In this document: piece by piece, positions 6,927 to 12,364 of the stretch | Layout of the letters: every line of letters begins with the position of its first letter | Position numbering within the stretch: position 1 is the first letter of the stretch | NCBI GenBank assembly: GCA_902795875.1 | Contig: CADBND010000080.1 | Location: 1 to 12,364, forward strand | DNA from: an uncultured Erysipelotrichaceae bacterium | GTDB lineage: Bacteria > Bacillota_I > Bacilli_A > Erysipelotrichales > Erysipelotrichaceae | Direction of reading: 5' to 3' | DNA length: 12,364 nucleotides | Translations under genes and position numbers: made by a program | Notes under the pieces: generated by a model | What the model was told of the DNA's origin: nothing | Database searches by the model: none | The model's input: the letters and a program-made list of their open reading frames with translations, nothing else

Positions 6927-8078
6927 ATGAATCCGCATGCATTTTTAAGTGACAGGAAACAGATCGAAGCCGTCGAGTCGATCAGAAGGGTAGATGAGGA
7001 AGGCTATCTTTATGAGATGAAGGCGGAACATGACTATTACGATCTTCCGGATGCATTCAAACAGATCATCGATGCAGGCTGTTCCACATTCGTAACTAGA
7101 GATCTGGATGGCAACGTTCTGTTTTGCCGGAACTATGATTATTCCCATTTTCTCAACAACGACCGCTCTGGCAAGCGTACCGGTATCAATGTGATCGTAA
7201 GGGGAGAGAATCCCAAGGCCAAATATAAGACATTGGCTGTTTCCGATGCTTACTGGCTGGATTATAAGAACGGCTCTTATGCGAAAGGAATGGCGGATGA
7301 CGGAAAGAGCGATGTCTCTGCTTTCGTTCTTTGTCCGATGATTTGCATGGACGGAATGAATGAAAAAGGACTGGCAGTTTCGATCCTTGCCCTGGGTGTA
7401 AGGGCAGATTGGAAACCGATCGCTTTCGATACTTATGAGGAAGTTCTGAATCCCAATAAGACCAACCTCTTCCTGGAAAAGGAAGGGGAGGTCCCCGATC
7501 CCTATTGGATCAGTGCATCCCAGGATTGCATTGCAGTGAACAGGGCAGATAAAAAAGCCTGGATCGCTGATATGGAGTGGATCGAGACCAAGGCTCCAGG
7601 GAAAAAGACACTTTTACACCCTATATTGATGCGCTTGGTCTTGGATAATTGCGGAAATGTCGATGAGGCGATCGCCTACATGACTGCTTTCAATGTCAAG
7701 GCGGCAATGCCAGGCTCCGATTATCATATCATGGTGGCGGATCCCAGCGGGAAGTCCGTACTGGTGGAATGGCAGGGGGATGAGATGCTTACGGTGGAGA
7801 TCGATCATGCGACCAATCATTATGTTACGAAAGAGGATCCTTCCTTCAAAGAAGGATGCGGAAGAGATGAAGTGCTCAAGGCCGGCTTGTTCCGGACAAG
7901 AAACGTTGGCATGAGCAGGGAATATGCCCGGGATCTTCTGAAACTGGTACTGCAGGATCCGGCAAACAGGGTCGACCGAAGCAAGACGCAGTACACCTGC
8001 ATCTATGATCTGACTAACAGAACGATGGAGATCTTCTCGTTTGGTGATCTCAGCAGATCCTGGAACTACAAGCTCTAA
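6927..8078 (+). CDS. Linear amide C-N hydrolase, choloylglycine hydrolase family (Ntn fold)
   Basis: This 383-aa protein fits the Ntn hydrolases that include conjugated bile acid hydrolase and penicillin V acylase; they cleave non-peptide C-N amide bonds with an N-terminal Cys. The predicted nucleophile is C52 in GCSTFVTRDLDG. R68 and D71 in CRNYDY have the spacing of C2, R18 and D21 in the classical enzymes. Other family stretches are DGMNEKGLAVS (142-152), MRLVLDNCGNVDEA (235-248), DYHIMVADPSGKSVLVEW (265-282) and ATNHY (295-299), whose N297 may be the oxyanion Asn. Because C52 is internal, about 51 residues must be removed to expose it, whereas bile salt hydrolases lose only Met. There is no signal peptide, so it is probably cytoplasmic. 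GGAG (6914-6917) lies 9 nt before the ATG inside the transporter gene. Bile salts, penicillin V, acyl-homoserine lactones or N-acyl amino acids are all possible substrates. Confidence 0.75.
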   Translation: MNPHAFLSDRKQIEAVESIRRVDEEGYLYEMKAEHDYYDLPDAFKQIIDAGCSTFVTRDLDGNVLFCRNYDYSHFLNNDRSGKRTGINVIVRGENPKAKYKTLAVSDAYWLDYKNGSYAKGMADDGKSDVSAFVLCPMICMDGMNEKGLAVSILALGVRADWKPIAFDTYEEVLNPNKTNLFLEKEGEVPDPYWISASQDCIAVNRADKKAWIADMEWIETKAPGKKTLLHPILMRLVLDNCGNVDEAIAYMTAFNVKAAMPGSDYHIMVADPSGKSVLVEWQGDEMLTVEIDHATNHYVTKEDPSFKEGCGRDEVLKAGLFRTRNVGMSREYARDLLKLVLQDPANRVDRSKTQYTCIYDLTNRTMEIFSFGDLSRSWNYKL

Positions 8079-8081
8079 CGA

Positions 8082-8118
8082 AAAAGGAATGGATCGATAT
8101 GATCCATTCCTTTTTTTT
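8082..8118. terminator. Bidirectional terminator between hydrolase gene and htpG
   Basis: GGAATGGATC (8087-8096) and GATCCATTCC (8102-8111) form a perfect 10-bp stem around a 5-nt loop. It is flanked by A5 (8082-8086) and T7 (8112-8118), so it can act in both directions. It starts 4 nt after the hydrolase stop and ends 2 nt before the htpG stop on the other strand, serving both convergent genes. Confidence 0.9.
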
Positions 8119-8119
8119 G

Positions 8120-9988
8120 TTATTTGATCGCTTTCAGCATCAGTTCGCTGACTTTTAATGCGTATCCTGCAGGATCTTCCAGTTCCAGTCCTGCCATCAA
8201 TGATGCCTGATCATAGAGCAGTCCGGCATATTCGGAGATATCTTCGCCGTTTTCACTCATCTTCTTTAATGCAGCAAAGAGTTCGTGATCCGGATTGATC
8301 TCGAGGATCTTGTTGGCTTTGACACCTTCCTGGTTCATCTGTTTCAGGATCTTTTCCATTTCAATGGACAGCTGATCATCCGATACCAGGCAGACCGGAT
8401 AGGTCTTCAGCCTGGAGGAGAGCCGTACGTCGGAGACTTTGTCTTTGAGAGCTTCCTTGATCTTGGAGATCAGGTCCTTGTTTTCTTCGTTCTTCTTTTC
8501 CAGTTCTTTCTTCTCTTCTTCGGAATCGAGGTCGAGATCGCCTTTCAGGATCGACTGGAATTTCTTTCCGTCATATTCCATGATGATGGAAGTCAGGAAT
8601 TCATCGACAGAATCGGTGAAGTAGAGGACTTCGTAACCTTTGTCAAGGATCTTTTCCATCTGCGGCAGCTGTTTGATCTTGTCGATGCTTTCACCGGCTG
8701 CGTAGTAGATCTCGCTTTGGCCTTCCTTCATGTTTTCGACATATTCCTTGAGAGTGACATACTTGTCTTCTCTGGAAGACTTGAACATGAGCAAGTCGAT
8801 CAGAACATCCTTGTTGGCACCGAAGTTGTCATAACAGCCGTATTTGAGCTGGGAGCCGAAATTATCGAAGAATTTTTCGTAGTCTTCTCTTTCTTTTTCC
8901 AACATGCTTTGAAGCGTGGATTTGATCTTCTTGTCGATCGACCGTTTCAATACGCCCATCTGATGATCCTGCTGCAGGATCTCACGGGAGATATTCAAAC
9001 TGAGATCATCGGAATCGACGACACCCCTGATGAAACGGAAGTAGTCCGATACGATCTCCTTGGCTTCGTCTTTGATGAAGACGCCTCTGGAATACAGCTT
9101 CAGACCGAGCTTGTAGTCATTGGTATAGTAGTTGAAAGGCCTTTGTCCAGGTATGAACAGCAAAGCCGTGTAGGAAGTGTTTCCTTCCACCTTGTAGTGG
9201 ATGACCTTGAGCGGCTTGTTGAAGTCGTAGTACTCCTGCATGTAGTAGTTGTCATAATCTTCGGCCTTGATATCTTTCTTGTTTTTCTTCCAGATCGGCT
9301 GCATCGAATTGACGACCTGATCCTTTACAACTTTTTCGCTCTTTCCGTCTTTGTAGTCATATGTTTCGACTTTCATTTCGATCGGATAGCGGATGAAGTC
9401 GGAATACTTCTTTACCAGGTCCTGGATCTGCGAACTTTCAAGATACTTGTCGTATTTCTTTTCCTTGGTGTTTTTCTTGATGTGCAAGGTAATGGTGGTT
9501 CCGTAATCGTCTTTCTCGGCGGAACTGATCTCATATCCGTTCATATCGGATACCCATTTGGATGCTTTCTCTTCCTTGACCTTACGACTGATCACTTCGA
9601 CCTTGTCAGCGACCATAAAGGCAGAATAGAAGCCAACACCGAATTGGCCGATGATATCAGCTTCGTCTTTTTCGGAGAGGTCTTTCTTGAATTCGAAGGA
9701 ACCGGAACGGGCGATGGTACCCAGGTTGTCTTCGAGTTCTTCTCTGTCCATACCGACACCATTATCGCTGATCGTGATGACCCTGTCTTTCTTGTCGATA
9801 TCGATCCTGATCTTAGGTTCATTTGCGGGGATCTGATCATCGGTAAGGGACAGGATGTGCCTCTTGTCCAGTGCATCGGATGCGTTGGAGATGAGCTCTC
9901 TCAGGAAGATATCGGTATTGGTATAGATAGAATTGGCCATCATATCCAGCAGACGCTTGGATTCTGTTTTAAACTCTTTTATTGCCAT
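8120..9988 (-). CDS. htpG: Molecular chaperone HtpG (bacterial Hsp90)
   Basis: This is a cytoplasmic ATP-dependent chaperone dimer that remodels client proteins. The 622-aa length is normal for bacterial Hsp90. The N-terminal GHKL ATPase shows ELISNASDALDK with E31 and N35, DNGVGM (75-80), the lid segment GTIARSGS (90-97) and GQFGVGFYSAF (114-124). The middle domain has SLNISREILQQ (330-340), whose R335 corresponds to the conserved ATP-contacting arginine. The C-terminal dimerisation domain follows a charged E/K-rich stretch. AGGAGG lies 6 nt before the ATG (plus-strand 9995-10000). The gene is monocistronic, ends at a shared terminator and is preceded by a CIRCE operator, so HrcA repression is likely. 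Nothing in the protein looks abnormal. Confidence 0.97.
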   Translation of the reverse strand: MAIKEFKTESKRLLDMMANSIYTNTDIFLRELISNASDALDKRHILSLTDDQIPANEPKIRIDIDKKDRVITISDNGVGMDREELEDNLGTIARSGSFEFKKDLSEKDEADIIGQFGVGFYSAFMVADKVEVISRKVKEEKASKWVSDMNGYEISSAEKDDYGTTITLHIKKNTKEKKYDKYLESSQIQDLVKKYSDFIRYPIEMKVETYDYKDGKSEKVVKDQVVNSMQPIWKKNKKDIKAEDYDNYYMQEYYDFNKPLKVIHYKVEGNTSYTALLFIPGQRPFNYYTNDYKLGLKLYSRGVFIKDEAKEIVSDYFRFIRGVVDSDDLSLNISREILQQDHQMGVLKRSIDKKIKSTLQSMLEKEREDYEKFFDNFGSQLKYGCYDNFGANKDVLIDLLMFKSSREDKYVTLKEYVENMKEGQSEIYYAAGESIDKIKQLPQMEKILDKGYEVLYFTDSVDEFLTSIIMEYDGKKFQSILKGDLDLDSEEEKKELEKKNEENKDLISKIKEALKDKVSDVRLSSRLKTYPVCLVSDDQLSIEMEKILKQMNQEGVKANKILEINPDHELFAALKKMSENGEDISEYAGLLYDQASLMAGLELEDPAGYALKVSELMLKAIK

Positions 9989-10010
9989 AGTATACCTCCT
10001 ATACTGTATT

Positions 10011-10037
10011 TTAGCACTCTTCTATTTAGACTGCTAA
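10011..10037 (-). promoter_or_regulatory. CIRCE element (HrcA operator) of htpG
   Basis: The plus strand reads TTAGCACTC (10011-10019), 9 nt, then GACTGCTAA (10029-10037). The consensus is TTAGCACTC-N9-GAGTGCTAA, so 17 of 18 arm bases match and the spacer is exact. It covers the predicted htpG start site (near 10034), the usual place for repression by HrcA. The lone mismatch breaks one base pair of the palindrome. Confidence 0.9.
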
Positions 10038-10040
10038 TCT

Positions 10041-10069
10041 ACTATATCATTAAACAAGGCTTAAATCAA
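10041..10069 (-). promoter_or_regulatory. Sigma-A-type promoter of htpG
   Basis: On the minus strand TTGATT (-35, plus 10064-10069) and TATAGT (-10, plus 10041-10046) are separated by exactly 17 nt. The predicted start near 10034 falls inside the CIRCE element, giving a leader of roughly 46 nt before the htpG ATG. Confidence 0.7.
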
Positions 10070-10075
10070 GTAATG

Positions 10076-10081
10076 TATAAT
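10076..10081 (+). promoter_or_regulatory. -10 box of ybeY operon, suggesting a leaderless transcript
   Basis: A perfect TATAAT ends 6 nt before the ybeY ATG at 10088, so the expected start falls on or beside the A of the ATG. No Shine-Dalgarno is seen in 10060-10087. No clear -35 lies at normal spacing: the expected place (about 10053-10058) overlaps the spacer of the divergent htpG promoter. A promoter further upstream, reading through the htpG control region, cannot be excluded. Confidence 0.5.
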
Positions 10082-10087
10082 TAAGTT

Positions 10088-10531
10088 ATGGTCAACATCG
10101 TAAACAAGACAAAATATCAGGATCTGAAGGATTATTATCCGCTTCTGGATGAGTATTATCACAGGACTTTGTCGGTCCTCAAACTGAATGACGACTACGA
10201 TCTTTCACTCGTCATCTGCGGTCCCATCACGATCAGAAGGATCAATCGGGGTTATAGAAACAAGGATGCGGTGACCGATGTGATCTCTTTCGCGCTTTTA
10301 GACAGCGAAGAGGAAGTGGAGTATGAAGACAAGGTGGAACTTGGCGACATATTCATCAATCGCGATCGGGTCTTCTCCCAGGCGAAGGATTACGGTCATT
10401 CCGCAAAGAGGGAATTCGTCTTTCTTTTCGTACATGGGCTCTTGCATCTGCTTGGCTACGATCACATGGAACCGGAAGATGAGAAGAAGATGTTTGCCTT
10501 GCAAAGGAAGATCATAGGAGATCTGAAGTGA
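10088..10531 (+). CDS. ybeY: Endoribonuclease YbeY (16S rRNA 3' maturation)
   Basis: YbeY is a zinc-dependent single-strand endoribonuclease involved in 16S rRNA 3'-end maturation and ribosome quality control. The family signature H-x3-H-x5-H is present as HGLLHLLGYDH with H116, H120 and H126 as metal ligands. Upstream are the conserved NRGYRNKDAVTDVISF (53-68) and ELGDIFI (84-90) stretches. The length (147 aa) is normal, and the N-terminus beginning VNIVNKTK fits the family, so ATG 10088 is accepted although no ribosome binding site precedes it. It is the first gene of the operon in this window. The usual upstream neighbour phoH is absent; htpG lies there in the opposite direction. Confidence 0.95.
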   Translation: MVNIVNKTKYQDLKDYYPLLDEYYHRTLSVLKLNDDYDLSLVICGPITIRRINRGYRNKDAVTDVISFALLDSEEEVEYEDKVELGDIFINRDRVFSQAKDYGHSAKREFVFLFVHGLLHLLGYDHMEPEDEKKMFALQRKIIGDLK

Positions 10532-10860
10532 AAAAGAAGTTCACTGATTCGTTTCAGGGTCTGGCTTGCGGCCTGAAGCACCGTGCCGTGAAGGTACAGT
10601 GTATCCTAGGGATACTGGCTGTCATTGGCGGAATGATCATAAAGCTTGATCATTATGAATGGCTGGCCTTTGCCATCTGCATCGCTATGGTGATCTCGGC
10701 AGAGATCATGAATACGGCGATCGAAAGGATCGGGGATTATTTAAACAGTGAAATGGATGATAGGATAAGATCCATAAAGGATCTTTCAAGTGCAGCAGTG
10801 CTGGTGGCTTCTTTCGGAGCACTGGCGGTATGCATCTTATGTATTGTAAGGAGATTATGA
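10528..10860 (+). CDS. dgkA: Diacylglycerol/undecaprenol kinase (DgkA family)
   Basis: This small integral membrane kinase phosphorylates a lipid alcohol with ATP. In Gram-positive relatives the preferred substrate is undecaprenol, which feeds cell-wall lipid carrier recycling. The 110-aa protein has three predicted membrane helices (about 24-39, 43-60 and 90-107) and the family motif AEIMNTAIE. E59, N62 and E66 match E69, N72 and E76 of the E. coli enzyme, and K84-D85 match K94-D95. The start is GTG, overlapping the ybeY stop by 4 nt (GTGA), with AGGAG (10516-10520) 7 nt upstream, so translation is probably coupled to ybeY. Confidence 0.95.
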   Translation: MKKKFTDSFQGLACGLKHRAVKVQCILGILAVIGGMIIKLDHYEWLAFAICIAMVISAEIMNTAIERIGDYLNSEMDDRIRSIKDLSSAAVLVASFGALAVCILCIVRRL

Positions 10861-10862
10861 AA

Positions 10863-11264
10863 ATGACACATGAAGAACTGGTGAAAGAAGCTTTCAAGGC
10901 GATGGACAATGCCTATGCACCTTATTCCAATTATCATGTCGGAGCTTGTGTTCTATGCAAGGACGGAAGTCTTTTCTATGGTGCCAACATCGAGAATGCT
11001 TCATACGGCGGCACCAATTGCGGGGAAAGGAGCGCAGTCTTTGCGGCTTATTCCATGGGCTATCGCAAGAAAGATATCGAGGCTTTGGCGATCGTAACGG
11101 ACGGCAAGCGGATCGGTACGCCTTGCGGGATCTGCCGCCAGGTACTTTCCGAACTGCTTGAGCAGGATACACCGATCATTCTTTCAAATGGAAAAGATAC
11201 CATGGTGACCAACATCTTCAAATTGCTGCCGTATCAGTTTTCCAGTGAGGATCTGGATGAATGA
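10863..11264 (+). CDS. cdd: Cytidine deaminase
   Basis: It deaminates cytidine and deoxycytidine to uridine forms in pyrimidine salvage, acting as a homotetramer. The zinc site is complete: TNCGER with C53 and catalytic E55, and PCGICRQ with C88 and C91. The substrate stretch GANIENASYGG (40-50) precedes it. I chose ATG 10863 (MTHEEL, 133 aa) because AAGGAG (10848-10853) lies 9 nt upstream. ATG 10857 would be only 3 nt from it, and ATG 10830 lies inside dgkA with no site and would add 11 residues not seen in the family. The gene starts 2 nt after the dgkA stop and ends in a 4-nt overlap with era. Confidence 0.96.
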   Translation: MTHEELVKEAFKAMDNAYAPYSNYHVGACVLCKDGSLFYGANIENASYGGTNCGERSAVFAAYSMGYRKKDIEALAIVTDGKRIGTPCGICRQVLSELLEQDTPIILSNGKDTMVTNIFKLLPYQFSSEDLDE

Positions 11265-12157
11265 GATCCGGTTTTATAGCGATATTGGGTAAGCCCAATG
11301 CTGGCAAATCGACGCTGATCAACACGATACTGAAAGAGAAGATCGCCATCACGACACAGAAGGCTCAGACAACAAGGAATGCCATATTGGGAATATTGAA
11401 TGAAGAAGACAGCCAGATCGTTTTCATCGATACACCGGGCATTCATGAGGCGAAGACCGCATTAGGTGCCTACATGAACAAGGAAGCTCTTTCCCAGGCA
11501 GAAGGAGTGGATATCATCTATTACATCGTCGATGGACAGAAAGGCCTTCAGGCAGACGATAAGAAGATCCTGGAACGCGTTTTTTCTTATGGGGCACCAG
11601 TGTTCCTTCTTATGAACAAGATCGATGAAGTCTCTTCCGACTTGCTGATAAAGAGGCTCACTTATGCGCAAAACAATTACGATTTCGCGGAGATCATACC
11701 GATCTGTGCGCTGAATGGGGACAATCTGGAGGAACTGCTCAGGACCAGCAGGGAGTATCTTCATGACGACGTCCAGTATTATCCCGAAAATGTAAAGACC
11801 AATCGCAGCCGGGATTTCCGGATCGCAGAGATCATAAGAGAAAAGATCATTCTGAACATGCGTGAAGAGGTCCCGCATCTTGTAGCGTGTAAAGTAGAAG
11901 AAGTAAAAGAACTCACTTCCAAGGTACAGATCGAGGCGACGATCATCTGCAACAAGAAGACACATAAGGGGATGATCATCGGAAAGAACGGATCGATGCT
12001 GAAGAAGATCAATAACGAGGCCAGCAGGGATATCGCTGCGTTGTTTGATGGAAAGAAGATCATTCTTTCTCTATATGTAAAGGTGGAAGAGGATTGGCTC
12101 AATTCGCAGAAACAGCTGTTCGACCTGGGATATTTCTCGGGAGACAGCGATGAATGA
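11261..12157 (+). CDS. era: GTPase Era (30S assembly, KH domain)
   Basis: Era is an essential GTPase that binds the 3' end of 16S rRNA during 30S assembly. The protein is 298 aa, the usual length. GTPase motifs are G1 GKPNAGKS (10-17), the switch I stretch with QTTRN (36-40), G3 DTPG (57-60) and G4 NKID (119-122). The G5 position reads CAL (149-151) where SAL is common. The C-terminal KH domain has GMIIGKNGSMLKKI (237-250), containing the GxxG loop. ATGA overlap with cdd suggests translational coupling; GAGG (11247-11250) is 10 nt upstream. YbeY and Era are known functional partners in 16S 3'-end handling, so sharing an operon makes sense. Confidence 0.97.
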   Translation: MRSGFIAILGKPNAGKSTLINTILKEKIAITTQKAQTTRNAILGILNEEDSQIVFIDTPGIHEAKTALGAYMNKEALSQAEGVDIIYYIVDGQKGLQADDKKILERVFSYGAPVFLLMNKIDEVSSDLLIKRLTYAQNNYDFAEIIPICALNGDNLEELLRTSREYLHDDVQYYPENVKTNRSRDFRIAEIIREKIILNMREEVPHLVACKVEEVKELTSKVQIEATIICNKKTHKGMIIGKNGSMLKKINNEASRDIAALFDGKKIILSLYVKVEEDWLNSQKQLFDLGYFSGDSDE

Positions 12158-12364
12158 CCGTTTTAAGGGATTCGTCCTCTCCATCAATGATTATCGGGAA
12201 GCTGATGTGATGATGCAGGTGGCCAGCAAAGAATACGGGATCATCACTCTGACGGGAAAGGCCTCCAAAAAGCTCAGCAGTAAAAACCATTTCCTGCCAC
12301 TTTGTCTCTATGAGTTCATCATCGACTATAAAGAGGGAAAAAGCATCTTTTCCGTTCATTCCCA
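12150..12364 (+). CDS. recO: DNA repair protein RecO, N-terminal part (cut by window end)
   Basis: RecO mediates RecA loading with RecF and RecR in recombinational repair. Only about 71 residues are visible, continuing past the window edge without a stop. They match the RecO N-terminal OB-fold: FVLSINDYREADVMMQV (residues 8-24) and EYGIITLTGKASKKLSSK (28-45). The start is ATG 12150, overlapping era by 8 nt, with GGGAG (12139-12143) 6 nt upstream. The position directly after era is the standard arrangement in Bacillota. Confidence 0.9.
   Translation, partial: MNDRFKGFVLSINDYREADVMMQVASKEYGIITLTGKASKKLSSKNHFLPLCLYEFIIDYKEGKSIFSVHS

Noticed and set aside
8285..10084. A 599-codon open frame on the plus strand antisense to htpG.
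   Set aside because: Its translation is rich in F, V, L, D and I with no recognisable domain, as expected from the complement of a K/E/D-rich gene. It also runs through the htpG promoter and CIRCE element. The opposite strand encodes unmistakable Hsp90.
10830..10862. Longer cytidine deaminase start at 10830 or 10857.
   Set aside because: The 10830 start lies inside dgkA without a binding site and adds residues not typical of the family. ATG 10857 is only 3 nt from AAGGAG. ATG 10863 has acceptable spacing and gives the usual length.
12099..12359. Minus-strand open frame opposite the start of recO.
   Set aside because: The plus strand encodes clear RecO N-terminal sequence with a good binding site and the expected position after era. 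The antisense frame has no recognisable features.

Overview
The window looks like a chromosomal stretch of a mid-GC, Gram-positive type bacterium of the Bacillota. Evidence: the gene order ybeY-dgkA-cdd-era-recO, a CIRCE heat-shock operator, AGGAGG-type ribosome binding sites, and normal use of TGG for Trp and TGA as stop. Gene order and the giant coiled-coil gene would fit an Erysipelotrichia-like lineage, but that is inference and was not tested.

Layout. Positions 1-52 hold the 5' part of a tRNA-Cys on the minus strand, cut by the window edge. It is divergent from a very large coiled-coil gene (189-5444, 1751 aa) that has its own extended -10 promoter and terminator. Next comes a two-gene plus-strand unit: a GPH-family (MelB-like) cation symporter (5534-6925), then, 1 nt later, an Ntn-type linear amide hydrolase of the choloylglycine hydrolase family (6927-8078). 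A bidirectional terminator separates this unit from the convergent htpG (Hsp90, minus strand, 8120-9988). The short htpG upstream region carries a near-perfect CIRCE element over the predicted transcription start. It also holds the divergent, apparently leaderless start of the housekeeping operon ybeY-dgkA-cdd-era-recO (10088 to beyond the window end). In that operon the genes overlap or sit 2 nt apart, and recO is cut by the window edge.

How the genes work together. The right half is a conserved core operon for rRNA maturation and ribosome assembly (YbeY, Era), lipid carrier phosphorylation (DgkA), pyrimidine salvage (Cdd) and recombination repair (RecO). htpG next to it is probably under HrcA control. 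The symporter and hydrolase plausibly form an uptake-and-hydrolysis pair whose substrate cannot be read from sequence.

The most unusual item is the coiled-coil protein. It has no Trp, only four Pro, no ATPase motif, no signal peptide and no membrane segment. It contains a 461-residue repeat whose copies keep an exact 461-residue offset at every anchor point checked. It has the size and character of a bacterial cytoskeletal or scaffold filament, but no function can be assigned from sequence.
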